Source: Micractinium sp. NFX-FRZ (taxonomy: Eukaryota > Chlorophyta > Trebouxiophyceae > Chlorellales > Chlorellaceae). From it: a DNA stretch of 64,000 nt. The stretch is taken from assembly GCA_029339195.1 (NCBI GenBank), contig JAPTJF010000071.1, positions 119,888 to 183,887 of the forward strand. The letters run 5' to 3'. The notes under the pieces were generated by a model that had not been told where the DNA came from, searched no databases, and worked only from the letters and a program-made list of their open reading frames with translations. Every line of letters begins with the position of its first letter. Position 1 is the stretch's first letter. Shown here in pieces: positions 1 through 10,270 of the stretch. A program made the position numbers and the translations under genes.

Positions 1-625
1 AGAAGGACGCGCCCGGCGACTGGGTCACGGTGAGCGCACACCCCTGAACGCCTGTGGGGCAGGCTGGCATAGGCGGCAACGGCGCTGCTGCTTGGCTTGG
101 TGACTGGCCATCTCCGACCCGCACACTGTCCCCTGCTCACCAGCCTGCCCCGCTTGCCTCCCCCACGCTTCAGGTCATGATTCTCGATGAATGTGCCTCG
201 TGCAAGGGCGACGGTGACGTCGACTTCTCAATCGACGCCCTGAAGGCAATCACTGGTGAGCCTCAGCCGCCGGGGGGCAGCATCAAGTGAAGGCAACAGC
301 TTTGCGGGGTAACTTCAGCTGCAGGCAGCAGCTGTGGGGGGCAATGGCAAATTGCAGGCAGCAGCTGGCAGGAGCAGCAGCACGTGCCAGTTGCACGCGC
401 TGCCCGCTTGTGCGCGTGTCGCTGCCCCCCGCCCTCACCCCCGGTGCTGCCTGCTGACGTCACACCCTGCCCTCCCTCCCCACCTTCTCATACCCCTGTG
501 CAGGCTACTCTTGGGACCGCAAGAGCATTGAGTGGGAGCCCGTGGACTGTGCTGAGGACACCAAGAAGGCGCTTGCCACCTGGGGCAAGAAGGACCGCCG
601 CCTGCTCTCCCACGCCCGTGCGTGA
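1..625 (+). CDS. Expansin/barwin-like secreted protein, 3' part (copy A)
   Basis: Only the last three exons are in the window: 1-29 (tail of an internal exon), 174-255 and 504-625, ending in TGA. They encode the second half of a double-psi beta-barrel domain, with the DECASCK motif and a short C-terminal tail ending in SHARA. The reading frame and phases match the complete copy at 54368-55498 exactly, and the protein encoded by the shared exons is identical. Family knowledge: barwin/expansin DPBB domains are secreted and loosen or bind wall polysaccharides. The start, signal peptide and first exons lie upstream of the window. The substrate is not inferable from sequence. Confidence 0.8.
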
Positions 626-1333
626 GCCCTTGTCGGCAGCAGCAGCGTCCTGCACGCGCGCCCCCCTTGCCCCCCTGTTATGCTAGCCACGCTTTAGGTC
701 GCTCACTCCTCAAATAGAACAGTGAAGACAGACAACCGCATGACGCCACCTCCCCCCGCCCTGCCCCCTTTTATGTGCCGCCCCCTTGCCCTGGCCTGCC
801 AGCCAGCCCCGCAGGGCACTCCGCCCCCGGTTTTCTTTCATTGGGGCCCGCTCTCCGCAAACCCCCATTGGGCCCTCCTCCGCTCCGCACTGCCAAAGCC
901 TATTCCCCTATTCCCCTATTCCTGCCATCCCTTGCTCCCGTCACATCCCCTGCCCTCGCTTTCTTAGACCCACGGCCCCGTCCCTCCATGAACACACGCG
1001 GCGATGCGAGCACGCCCTAGGCACGCCCTTGCTCCCAGCTGCCTGCATGCTCACATCGCCCCTCCCTCGACATGCTGTGCACATAAGTTTACATAAGTTT
1101 ACCACTCTGTACCCCAAACCACAAGGCCCTCCCACCCACCAACATTTTGTGCCTGTGCTGCCTTCTTCGACGCTGTCCCCCATTCATCCCCCATTGATCC
1201 GCACGTCTGCACATGTGCATGCGTCCCTCCTATCAATGTTGCCTCCTCACAGGCCCTGCCACGCCTGTGCACACAGCTGTCAACCACAAGCAGCTGCCAT
1301 GTCACATAACACAAGGAAACAGACAATCAGCGT
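1..1333. repeat. Left arm of an inverted gene duplication
   Basis: This stretch is the reverse complement, with substitutions and small indels, of about 53655-54993. The similarity covers the expansin-like exons, both introns and roughly 700 bases downstream of the stop, fading near a shared CATAACA. The left arm starts at base 1, so the duplication continues outside the window. Confidence 0.85.
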
Positions 1334-2162
1334 CAACGCCAGCTGGGTCAAGTCATAGCTGCTTTTGGGTGTTGGGTGTTTGGCAGCAGCACATTTAGCT
1401 GCCTGCCTGCCCCTTGGTGCCGCAGCCCATGGAGGCACCCTAGTGCCTCGGGTCACCCCGTGCGGTACGTACTGGCTGAGTATGCTGCTCTACCAACAGC
1501 AGCAGCAGCGGTGATGGCTCCAGCTTGCTGCTCCGCCTTGGCTGCGCCCTGATGCGCCGTCACTTGTGACCTCTCGCTTGGGCCTTCTCCTGGCTTTACC
1601 CCCTGACCTTTAACTGATGGAGTGAACTGTTACGACTTATTTGCCTGCCTAGCACCCCTGGGGTGCAACAGGTGTGGGAGCATTGAACAAGCTCTGCCGG
1701 TGCTTGGGGCACGCAAGGGCGCAGTGTGGTTTGCCGTGTGAGAATGCGACTGGGATGGGTGCAAGTGCGCACGTGAAAGGAGCGCGTGAAGGGACGGCAG
1801 CGAAGAGATAGAAAGAGAGAAGGGCAGGTGCTACAAATGCTGGGCAGTGCGGTGCAAGAGAAGAGGGGTGGGCATTGGCATGGGGCAAGCGGAGCAAGGC
1901 TTGAGTTACCAGAGGGCCTTGACAGAGGGTATACAGAGGCGGCTATGCGTGCGCAGCGCACGAGTGCTGTGTGCATCTGCTGGCAGCCTGGCTGGCAGCG
2001 GCTAAGAACACAACAGTTGCGGGCAACAGCGGCAGCGACATGCACGCCTGCCCCAGCGGGGAGCAACGAACACGGACAGAAAAGGGGCTTATTTGTTGCG
2101 GTTGGCAGACGAACGGTTGCCGGACCGAAGACAGACAAAGGCGGCGCAGGGCTGAGGGGGTG
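626..2162. other. Intergenic region between convergent gene ends
   Basis: It holds the 3' flank of the expansin-like gene (to about 1333, part of the inverted duplication) and the 3' flank of the protease gene on the other strand. Open frames here are short and unrecognised. I see no RNA gene or mobile element. Confidence 0.6.
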
Positions 2163-5100
2163 CTAGGTGGGAGGAGGCGGCCGCCTGGCTGGCGAGCGCT
2201 TGGGCGGCGGCTGCGGAGCCGGCGGGCGCGGCGGCGCCGGGCGCGGCGGTGGAGGGGCTGCGGGCGAGGGCCGCTGGAATGCCACGCTGCTGACCGTTGC
2301 GCCCGCGCCGTACTCATCCACCAGCCAACCGGGGCCACCCGCCGTTAGCCTTAGGTACAGCTTCTTCTGTGCCTGCACGTCTTCCTGCCCAAACTGCACC
2401 TCTGTGTCCACCAGGATGTCCGCCACGTCAGCACCTTGCGCCAGGTGGCGCCTGAGCTGGCGCCGGCGACTGCCAGCTGGCGTGACCGACAGCACGCGCA
2501 CGAAGAAGGGTGCCTCTACGTCTCCCACCTGCACTTGCTCGGCCACCAGCGCCTGGTACCTGGAGGTCACAAACAGGTCTGCTGCCAGTGGAAGCCTTGC
2601 CAGGAAGCGCACCGCCGTCTGGCCGGGGCCGGCGGCTGGGGCAGGCGGCCTGCGGGCGGCACAGGGGGTGGGGCGGGGGGCGGGGGAGGCGTGAGGTGGG
2701 GGAGGACCAGGGGCTGCCTACTGATACTAGCTCATTCATAAAGTGTCCACAAAGGGCGCCAGCGGTACTTGTTCGTGCAGTGCTGCATGTGTTGCAATGA
2801 TAAGGTTGAAGGAGCGCTGTGCTGGAAGGAAGGGGCAAAGGGAGGGAGGTAGGGGTGTGCCAGGCAACAAGGGGTGAAGCAGCAGGGACTTACGGTGGTG
2901 AGGGAGGCCTGGGCCTGGGCGGTGGCGGCCTTGGGCGGGGCGGCGGAGGCGGCGGGGGGCTGGGCGGCAATGGCGGGGGCGGGGGTGGGCGTGGGGGAGG
3001 AGGAGACGGTGGGGTAGGGCTTGGGGGAGGAGGCGACGGTGGGGATGGGCGTGGGGGAGGGGGAGATGGTGGGGAAGGGCTTGGGGGTGGAGGTGACGGT
3101 GGGGGTGGGCTTGGGGGAGGGGGCGAGGGGTTGGGGGGTGGAGGGGGAGACGGAGAGGGTGGGCGAGGCGGCGGGGGAGATGGAGGGCGGGGGGGTGGAG
3201 GGCGGGGGCGAGGGGGAGATGGCAGGGGCGGGCGCGGCGGGCGGGGCCTGGGTTTGGGGGGTGGGGGCATGGGGGAGCGCCGGGGAGGAGAGCGGGAGGG
3301 CCTGGGCCTAGGAGGTGGGGGTGATGGGCGCAGGGGAGGACGCGGCGAGGGTGGAGGTTGGGGAGGTGAAGGGCTGGGCGGGGGAGGTGGGGGTGAAGGC
3401 TTTGGCGGGGGTGAGGGGTGGGGGGAAGGGGGCGGCGGCGAGGGCCTGGGGGGTGGAGGCGAGGGTTTGGGGGGTGGCGGGGATGGTCTGGGTGGGGGTG
3501 GTGGGGACGGTCTGGGAGGTGTCGGGGGCGGTGACGGCCTGGGAGGTGGGGGTGGTGGAGGCGACAAGGGAGGTGGGGATGGCGGGGATGGGGAGGGAGG
3601 ACGAGGCGGTGAGGGGCTGGGCGGTGGCGATGGGCTGGGCGGCGGTGGCAGGCTGGGCGGCTTGGGGGAGGGAGGAGGGGGTTGCGGTGTAGGGTTGGGT
3701 GGCGGCGGCGGGCTGGGCGGCTTGGGGGAGGGAGGAAGGGGAGGCAGTGAAGGGCTGGGCGGCTTGGGGGAGGGAGGAGATGGTGGCGGTGAAGGGCTGG
3801 GCGGCTTGGGGGAGGGAGGAGAGGGTGGCGGTGACGGGCCGGGCGGCGGTGGCAGGCTGGGCGGCTTGGGGGAGGGGGGAGGGGGTGGCGGCGATGGGCT
3901 GGGCGGCGGTGGCAGGCTGGGCGGCTTGGGGGAGGGAGGAGGGGGAGGCGGCGACGGGCCGGGCGGCGGTGGCAGGCTGGGCGGCTTGGGGGAGGGGGGA
4001 GGGGGTGGCGGCGGTGGGCTGGGCGGCTTGGGGGAGGGAGGAGGGGGTGGCGGTGGGCTGGGCGGAGGCGGCGGGCTGGGTGAGGGAGGAGGGGGAGGCG
4101 GCCTGGGGCTGGGAGGTTTAGGGGAGGGGCTGGGCGGCGGCGGAGCCGGGCTGGGTGGTGGTGGAGCGGGGCTGGGCGGTGGTGGCCTCGGGCTGGGCGG
4201 CGGGGGCCTTGGGCTGGGCGGTGGAGGCCTTGGGCTGGGCGGTGGGGGCGGGGGGCTGGGCAGCACAGGCGACGCTTCCGTGGGCGGAGCAGGCATCTTT
4301 TGTGCGGAGCAGGCGCTGCTTTGAGGGAACTGGCTCTCCACTACGCCGGATGAGTCAACCCACAAGCAGCTGCCTCTCTTGACTCCAATAGTCTGGTACC
4401 TGCGGGACCGGCGGGGGAGGAGGCAGAAGTGCGGTGAAATCGAGCTGGTCTGCCGGCGTGTGGAGGAGTCAGCTGCCAGGCATGCGGCAGCCCTGGTGGC
4501 AGCAGGCCTGTCTACGCCGGAACACCTAACACAGTGTTTCTGCCGGCGGTACTGCGCTCCCCCCCCCCCCCTACTCACGGAAAGCTGACGGCAAAGTTGC
4601 ACCAGGCCGTGATTTCGCAGCTGCAGGCGGTGCAAGAAGGGGGGGCAGCAGGTGCTCAGCAGGCTGGGCTCGGGGGTATAGAAACGAGCTACGAAAATGC
4701 CGCCTGGCTGGTGCCCCCGGCTGGCCCCGTCCTGCTGACATCACCTCCCGTCCTTCCCTCCCTTTGGGGACCGTGGGGCCTGGCTGGCGCCCTTGCTACA
4801 CCCCTGCTACCCCCCTGGCCTGCCGCCCCACCTCGCCAGGCAGTCCTCGGCGCTGGCGTTGAACAGGCTCCATTGCGACCACAGCAGGGAGTCGGCGCTG
4901 AACTCGAACTTCACGTCCTCAGTCTCTCCCCAGGAGTCTGCAGTGGAGGGTGCGGGGGAGGTAAGAGGTGGGGGAGGTAAAGGTGGGGAGGTAGAGGTGG
5001 GGGAGGCAGAGGTGGGGCAGGCAGAGGTGAGGGAGGTAGAGGTGGGGCAGGCAGTGAGGGGGTGAGGCGTCGGCACTGCTTGCTTGAATCAAGCTGCAGG

Positions 5101-8100
5101 CCCTCAGCTTGCAGCAGTGAAGAGGGGAGGACTCGCCACTGTGTTTGGATTAAGAGGCGGGGGGGAGTAATTGAGGAAATCTACCAGCAAAGGAATGGCT
5201 CATCTTCAGCCTTGGCCACAAGGGTCTCTGGCAAGGCGGGAGGAGGGGCCCCGGAGGCAGGGCTGGGAACATGTGCGACGGGCGGCGCGACAGCGGCGGT
5301 CTCTGGGGCAAGCAGCAGCAAGGCCACAAGGTGCACTGTGTTTTGGCAGGTAGCGGGGGGGATGGCAGAGAGGAGGTGCAAGCTGATACGGCACTCACAC
5401 ACGCGTGCTGTGGCGACGGCGGGCAGAGGCTCTCCTTGCAGCGCTGCCAGCGCTCGTGCCACGTTCAGCTGCCCCCCGGTGGACACCTTGCCCGCCAGCT
5501 GGGCAACAGGGTCCACAGAACCGAGCAGCGCCGTCCTGCAGGTCGGCGAGTACGCAGGCAGGCAGCACGCTTCAAAACTATGCTGGCACAAAAGTGATGC
5601 GCCCAGGCTGGCAGGCAGGCAGGCAGCGAGCGGGCAGCAAGCAACGTGTGTCACAAAACTGCCTGTGATGCAGCAGACTTCCCCGTCGAGCAGGGGGGTG
5701 GTGCTGGGGCTTTGCAGACAGCTGTGCGCGCAAACAGGCAGGCAGGCAGGCAGGCAGGGCAGCCCACCAAGCGGGCCCTACCCCAGCCCTCGACCACCCC
5801 CCTTCCCCACATCTGCCCGCCTCACCTGACTTCAGCCGCCGTGGCGCCGGGTTTGGCTGCAAACAGCAGGGCTGCCGCGCCGCTCACGACCGCGCATGCC
5901 TGGGAGGTTCCGCTAGCCCATGCATAGTCGGAATCCCCGGTGGCAGCAGGGCCCCGGATGCTGACCCCGGGCGCTGCCAGGTGGACAGAAATGGCTCCCA
6001 GGTTGGAGAACGGGGCCAGCTCTCCTGAGGGCCGAGCCGCTGCCACTGCAAAAAGTAGAGTGGCCGTAGGCAGGCAGGCAGGTGGTGGGCAATGGGCAGG
6101 GGGCAGGGGCAGGGGGAGGGGGCGGCTGGCAGTGTGGCGTAAGTGGCCGCTGGCTGTACCGCCTGGGTGTACTGCCCGTCCCTGCAGTACCACGCACCAG
6201 CCACAATGTTGTCTGAGGCGTAGCCCGATGGGTAGTGTGGCCGCACGTCGTTGTTGCCGCCGTCGTTCCCCGCAGCTGCCACAAACAGGGCACCAGCTTC
6301 CCCCAGCTTCCGGATGGCTTCCTCAGCAAACGCCGAGTGCTGGTAGCCGCTGTAGCTGGCGCTGACCACCCGGGCGCCAGCCTGCGCAGGGTTGTGAGAG
6401 ATGTGAGAGAGAGCAAAGGGTAACCATTTCCGTTGTGAGGAATGAGAGACGGCAGTTGTGAGGAAGGAGGGACGGCGGCGCGCCATCCGCTGCTGTCCTC
6501 GCATAGACTGCTGGAGAGCGCCGGCTGTTGGGGAGGGGCGTCGCACCAAGGCTGGAACAGCAGCAGCGGCAGTGGTGAGGTTAGCGGCATGGCACCTGTG
6601 TCATAGCCACCCGTCACCTCTGGCAGACGTGTTGCATTTCAGCAGGCCAACCACATCACGGCAGAGTGGCCCCAACCCTGTTGCATTCCAGCAGGGCGGC
6701 GGCACTTGTCGCCCGGCCCCGGGCGTAGCATTCCAGCAGGGCGACCAGGCACTCACCTCCCGGCACAGGGTGTAGCATTCCAGCAGGGCTGCGGCACTGA
6801 GCGCGCCCGGCGTGGCGGCGTCTGCCTTGCAGGCCCACAGGCTGACGCTCCAAGCCACTCCCGCCACGCCCAGCGAGTTGTTGCCCACAGCGCCCAGCAC
6901 GCCAGCCAGCTCGGTGCCGTGGCCATACGAGTCTTTGGCGAGGGGAAGAAGGGAGGGAAAGCAGGTGGGAAGGGAGGCAGGCGGGCGGGCGGGCGGGCGG
7001 GCGGGCGGCACGGCATCCCCGGTAGGCTGCGACCCCTTGGCAACAAATGACCCGCTAGTTGCACGATCACCAGACACCCAGCTGCACCTCAGAGACCCCA
7101 GTGTGCCCCTGTCTCTACTGAGGCCACCACTCAGCATGTCACTCGCGTTGCCTGCAGCGCCCCAGGCTTCGATGTGCGCCAAGGGAAGCACATGAAGGCA
7201 GCTCCCCACGGGCGGGAAGGCAGCCGGCCCTCACCTGAGAAGTCCGAGTAGGCTGGCGTGCCGCTTTCGGGCTGCGAGCCGTCGGGCGCCACGGCCCGGT
7301 TCCACCCGCCCCCCACGTTGGGCCCCAAGTCCTCGTGGCTGCGCCTGAGGCCGGTGTCAATGATGCACACCTTGACCTGCATGGTGGAACATGCGTGCAA
7401 CAAAAAGCTGAAACCAAGGCATGGACACGTTCCGTTCATGTGGTGCCCAGCCCTCGTGGCTGCGCAGCAGAACAGGCTGGTGCCAATGATGCACACCTTG
7501 ATCTGCACACACCGAGCATCAGGCAGGCAGGCAGGCAGGCACGCAGGCAGGCAGGCACAGCAGGATGACGTGCACAGCAGGCACAGCGAGTCTGGCCACC
7601 TCAGCGTGCAGCAGGGCAGCCAGTCGGGCTGAGACGTGCCCAAGCGTCCCACATCCAGGCACGCGCTCAACAGCAGCGCTGCTTCGAAGCAAGGTTTGGG
7701 TGGCTCAGGTTCCGAGGAATTCCTCATTACCTAAGCCAACCAAACCTTGCGCATCCACTACAGCACCACAGCACACCAAAACATGCTCAGCCCAGCACCC
7801 GCACCACACACCTGTGCCGACCCAACAGTGCTCGCCCAGGCCGCCGGTGCCGAGATGGCTGGCAGGTGCCACAGGCCCGAGTAGCCGGCCGCTGCGGCGT
7901 ACTGCTCGTCGTTTGGCTCGCGGTACTGCCCAGCATCGGCCAGACGGTACAGCAGGTCTGGCTCAGCTGCCGCCACGGCTGCAGGCGAGCAGGGGGTGGG
8001 AGCAAGCAACGGGGGCAGGGGTGAGGGGGTAGGGAGATCTGATGGTGCGTGCGCCGTCCCGCCCGCCAGCTGCGGGTGCAGTCGGGGGCAGTGGGTGGCA

Positions 8101-8986
8101 CGGCGGCAGCTACAGGAGGCACAGCACGGACGACCAGGCACCTGGGCGGTGTACCAAGCAGGGCAGAGCACGAGGGGGCTGCGGCGGGGGACATCCCGCG
8201 CATTCAAACACGCCACAACTGGTTACCATGTTCATGTGAGCAGTTTGGGGTCTGCTGCATCCCTGGCATCATGCCACTGCCCAGCACGTTATGTGCCCCG
8301 CAGCGACTGCCGGCGCCATACGCTGCCTGCGGGCCCCAAAGCCAGGCACGCCGCAGCTGCCCCCGCCGCCCCGTCGCTGCAAAGGTAGCTGAGGCACACC
8401 TCGGCACCGCCAAGCGCGCGGCTGCTGCCTCCAGGAGCAGGAGGGGCGCACCTGGGTTGGCTTTGAGCTCCTTCACTTTCGCCTCCACGCTCTTGCCATC
8501 GGTGATGTCAAACAGCAGGATGGGCGCAGTTGCGTCGGCGGCGCCTGCAGCTGCTGCGGAGGCTGCGCGGGCTGCCGCCGCTGCCTGGCGGGTCGGCCCC
8601 GCCGCCACATAGCGCCTCAGGACCAGGCCCGGCAGCGGCCGCTTCGCCTGCACGCCTGCTACTGACACCCCCACAGGCGTTTGGCGGAAGCGGACGAGCA
8701 CCCGGCCGGGCGCAGCGTCCAGTTTTGAAAGCGTGGGCGCTGCTGGTGTGGCGGTGGCGGCGGCGGCGGCGGCGGCGGCGGCAGCGGCGGGGACTCCAGC
8801 CAAGCACACCGCTGCAGCAGCAGGGGGGCATGCAACATTCAGCTGGGCTGCCAGATGCGTCGATGGCTCTCCTGGGGCAGAAAGACACGAGGCTGGGTGT
8901 CCCATGTCAGCAGGCAAGTCACCTGCCAGGGCCAGGAGGGCAGCCGCCAAAGCGGCGTGCGGACGCTGCCAAACGCTTGATCGCAT
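2163..8986 (-). CDS. Secreted subtilisin-like serine protease (S8) with proline-rich wall segment
   Basis: The gene runs leftward from ATG at 8986 with a hydrophobic signal peptide. Exons I could phase: 8986-8923, 8847-8452, 7978-7812, 7376-7235, 6932-6757, 6381-6198, 6045-5826, 5535-5399, 4937-4832 and 4620-4579. The prodomain (RVLVRFRQTPVG) precedes the catalytic core. Catalytic Asp lies in VCIIDTGLRRSHEDL, His in DSYGHGTELAG, the oxyanion Asn in AAAGNDGG and Ser in ASGTSQACAVVSG, where Q replaces the usual Met of GTSMA. After the core come a Cys/Trp-rich segment, about 450 residues of SPPPP-type repeat (roughly 4310-2890) and a final domain with its own proline tail. The Ser-Pro repeats are like hydroxyproline-rich algal wall glycoproteins, so extracellular or wall-anchored action is likely (inference). 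Exon borders around 4570-4310 and 2890-2640 are uncertain. Confidence 0.85.
2890..4310 (-). repeat. Ser-Pro/Pro-rich coding repeat of the protease
   Basis: The minus strand reads as an unbroken series of SPPPP, SPKPPSP and SPRPPPP units. On the plus strand the same bases give a long glycine-rich frame, which I treat as a shadow. The array ends at a good donor (CCACC then GTAAGT), consistent with an exon end. Confidence 0.8.
6651..6790 (-). repeat. Tandem decayed copies of a protease exon end
   Basis: The motif GTAGCATTCCAGCAGGGC belongs to the exon ending in ALLECYTLCRE (exon end 6757). Related copies follow downstream in the intron near 6725, 6677 and 6651, spaced 26 to 48 bases. They carry substitutions and no longer splice in an obvious way. 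Confidence 0.7.
7440..7505 (-). repeat. Ghost copy of the catalytic-Asp exon
   Basis: In the intron just upstream (minus strand) of exon 7376-7235, a stretch reads IKVCIIGTSLFCC, clearly related to VKVCIIDTGLRRS in the true exon. The catalytic Asp is Gly here and downstream similarity is lost, so this is a decayed partial exon copy. Confidence 0.7.
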
Positions 8987-10270
8987 CACTGCGGCGCTTC
9001 CTCAGGCAGCGGAGGGCTAGCGGCCACGCATTGAAGGTGATTGGCCGGAAAAGCCTGTTCGTGACGAGCGGAGAGCGGGCCGCTGCACTCTTCGCACAGC
9101 TTTTGAGGCTATTGATGCGTGCGGTGGAGTGATGAAGAGAGGCGTCGCAATTGGACGGCAACGTCCTGGAGGTGCCGGACGGGACGTGTGCCAGGATTTT
9201 CGAGGTACAGCGCTGTGGTACACACCTCTTTTCAGACCGGAGGTTGGCGGCCGGAAGTCCATGGCCTCAGTGCTGCGCCGGGGGGCCCTCATGTTCGGTC
9301 CGTTGAAAGAGGGGCCCTGAGGCGCAGGTACGTGCGGCACCGTCCCTGCCTGCCGGCAACCCCGCCCTACCGACGCCACTGCCGCCGCTCAGTTCCCCTG
9401 TTCTCCGTTTATGCCGCTGCCTCCGCCTACCAGCCTCACATGTGCAACGATGTGTCTGACAACAGTGATGTACCGATTCGGACGTGTCAAGCTAGTTCCA
9501 GCTTGCTTGCCGCCTCGCGTCCTCGGTGCGCCCGCCGCAATGCTCCGAGTCAGGCGTGCGTCCATGGCCTGCTGGCACCACCTTGAATGCACTCACGAAG
9601 TTTCTCTCTACCTGTACGAACCCTTGTGTTTCCTCTCATACCCAATCGCAGTCTCCTGTCAAACAGGCATGACCTACCCAGCTGTGCATTGCGTGTACTG
9701 CTGGGTGGCCCCCTCAGCCGCCCCCCCGACGTGCATGTGATGGGCCAGGCAGGCGTGCGCTGGACACCAGCAAGGGGCTGGGTGCGCCGGCTGCTCAGGC
9801 GTTGGCTTTATGCCACACAGTCAGCATACGTTATGCGAAGTGTTTTCTAGATCCTCCATCAAGCACGCCCCGCCGCTTGACCTTGGGCTAGTAACCTTGG
9901 GCTGAGGTGGGCGGATGCTGTGCTCAGCAAGTCACCTCAGTGGCTGATTGGAAAGCAGAGCGCTATCCCGCCCCCTGCCAGGCAATCCCTGAGCCAGCCA
10001 GATGCCAGGAAGTGCAGAGCACCGGCAAACCCATGTGGACGTGCACGACTGCCCCAGCAGAAGCAGGGGCACACCGGTGCTGGCTGCTGCCACTGTGCCG
10101 CTCAACTGCCTGGGCAACCGCACCGTCAGCTGCCTGTGCAGCTGACGTGGCGCAGCATCACGTTATTGGCCCCGAGCTAGCTAGCTCTCACTCCTGTCCC
10201 TTACTCGCTCTTTTGTGTGCCTCCCACTGCACCGCTAAGCTTCCAAAGCTAGGGTTCTGCTTACGTCACC
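8987..10270. other. Divergent promoter region, protease / CYP55-1
   Basis: This holds the 5' flanks of two genes transcribed away from each other. Apart from a TGACGTGG motif near 10141, I recognise no coding region, RNA gene or repeat in it. Confidence 0.55.
10141..10151 (+). promoter_or_regulatory. GCTGACGTGGC motif upstream of CYP55-1
   Basis: An ACGT-core element 120-130 bases upstream of the ATG. The same 11-mer occurs at 16380-16390, about 70 bases upstream of the CYP55-2 ATG. TGACGTGG is a typical bZIP target in plants; a regulatory role here is inference. Confidence 0.3.

Noticed and set aside
1596..2138. Minus-strand frame of 180 codons downstream of the protease stop
   Set aside because: Lies past the protease stop, shows no splice continuity and no recognisable domain; overlapping frames are equally long.
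2819..4324. Long plus-strand glycine-rich frame of about 500 codons
   Set aside because: It is the antisense of the Ser-Pro repeat of the protease, which has splice donors and flanking coding exons on the minus strand.
5580..7560. GCAG/GCGG tetramer runs as possible CRISPR or mobile-element repeats
   Set aside because: Simple tandem repeats in introns without spacers, terminal inverted repeats or transposase.
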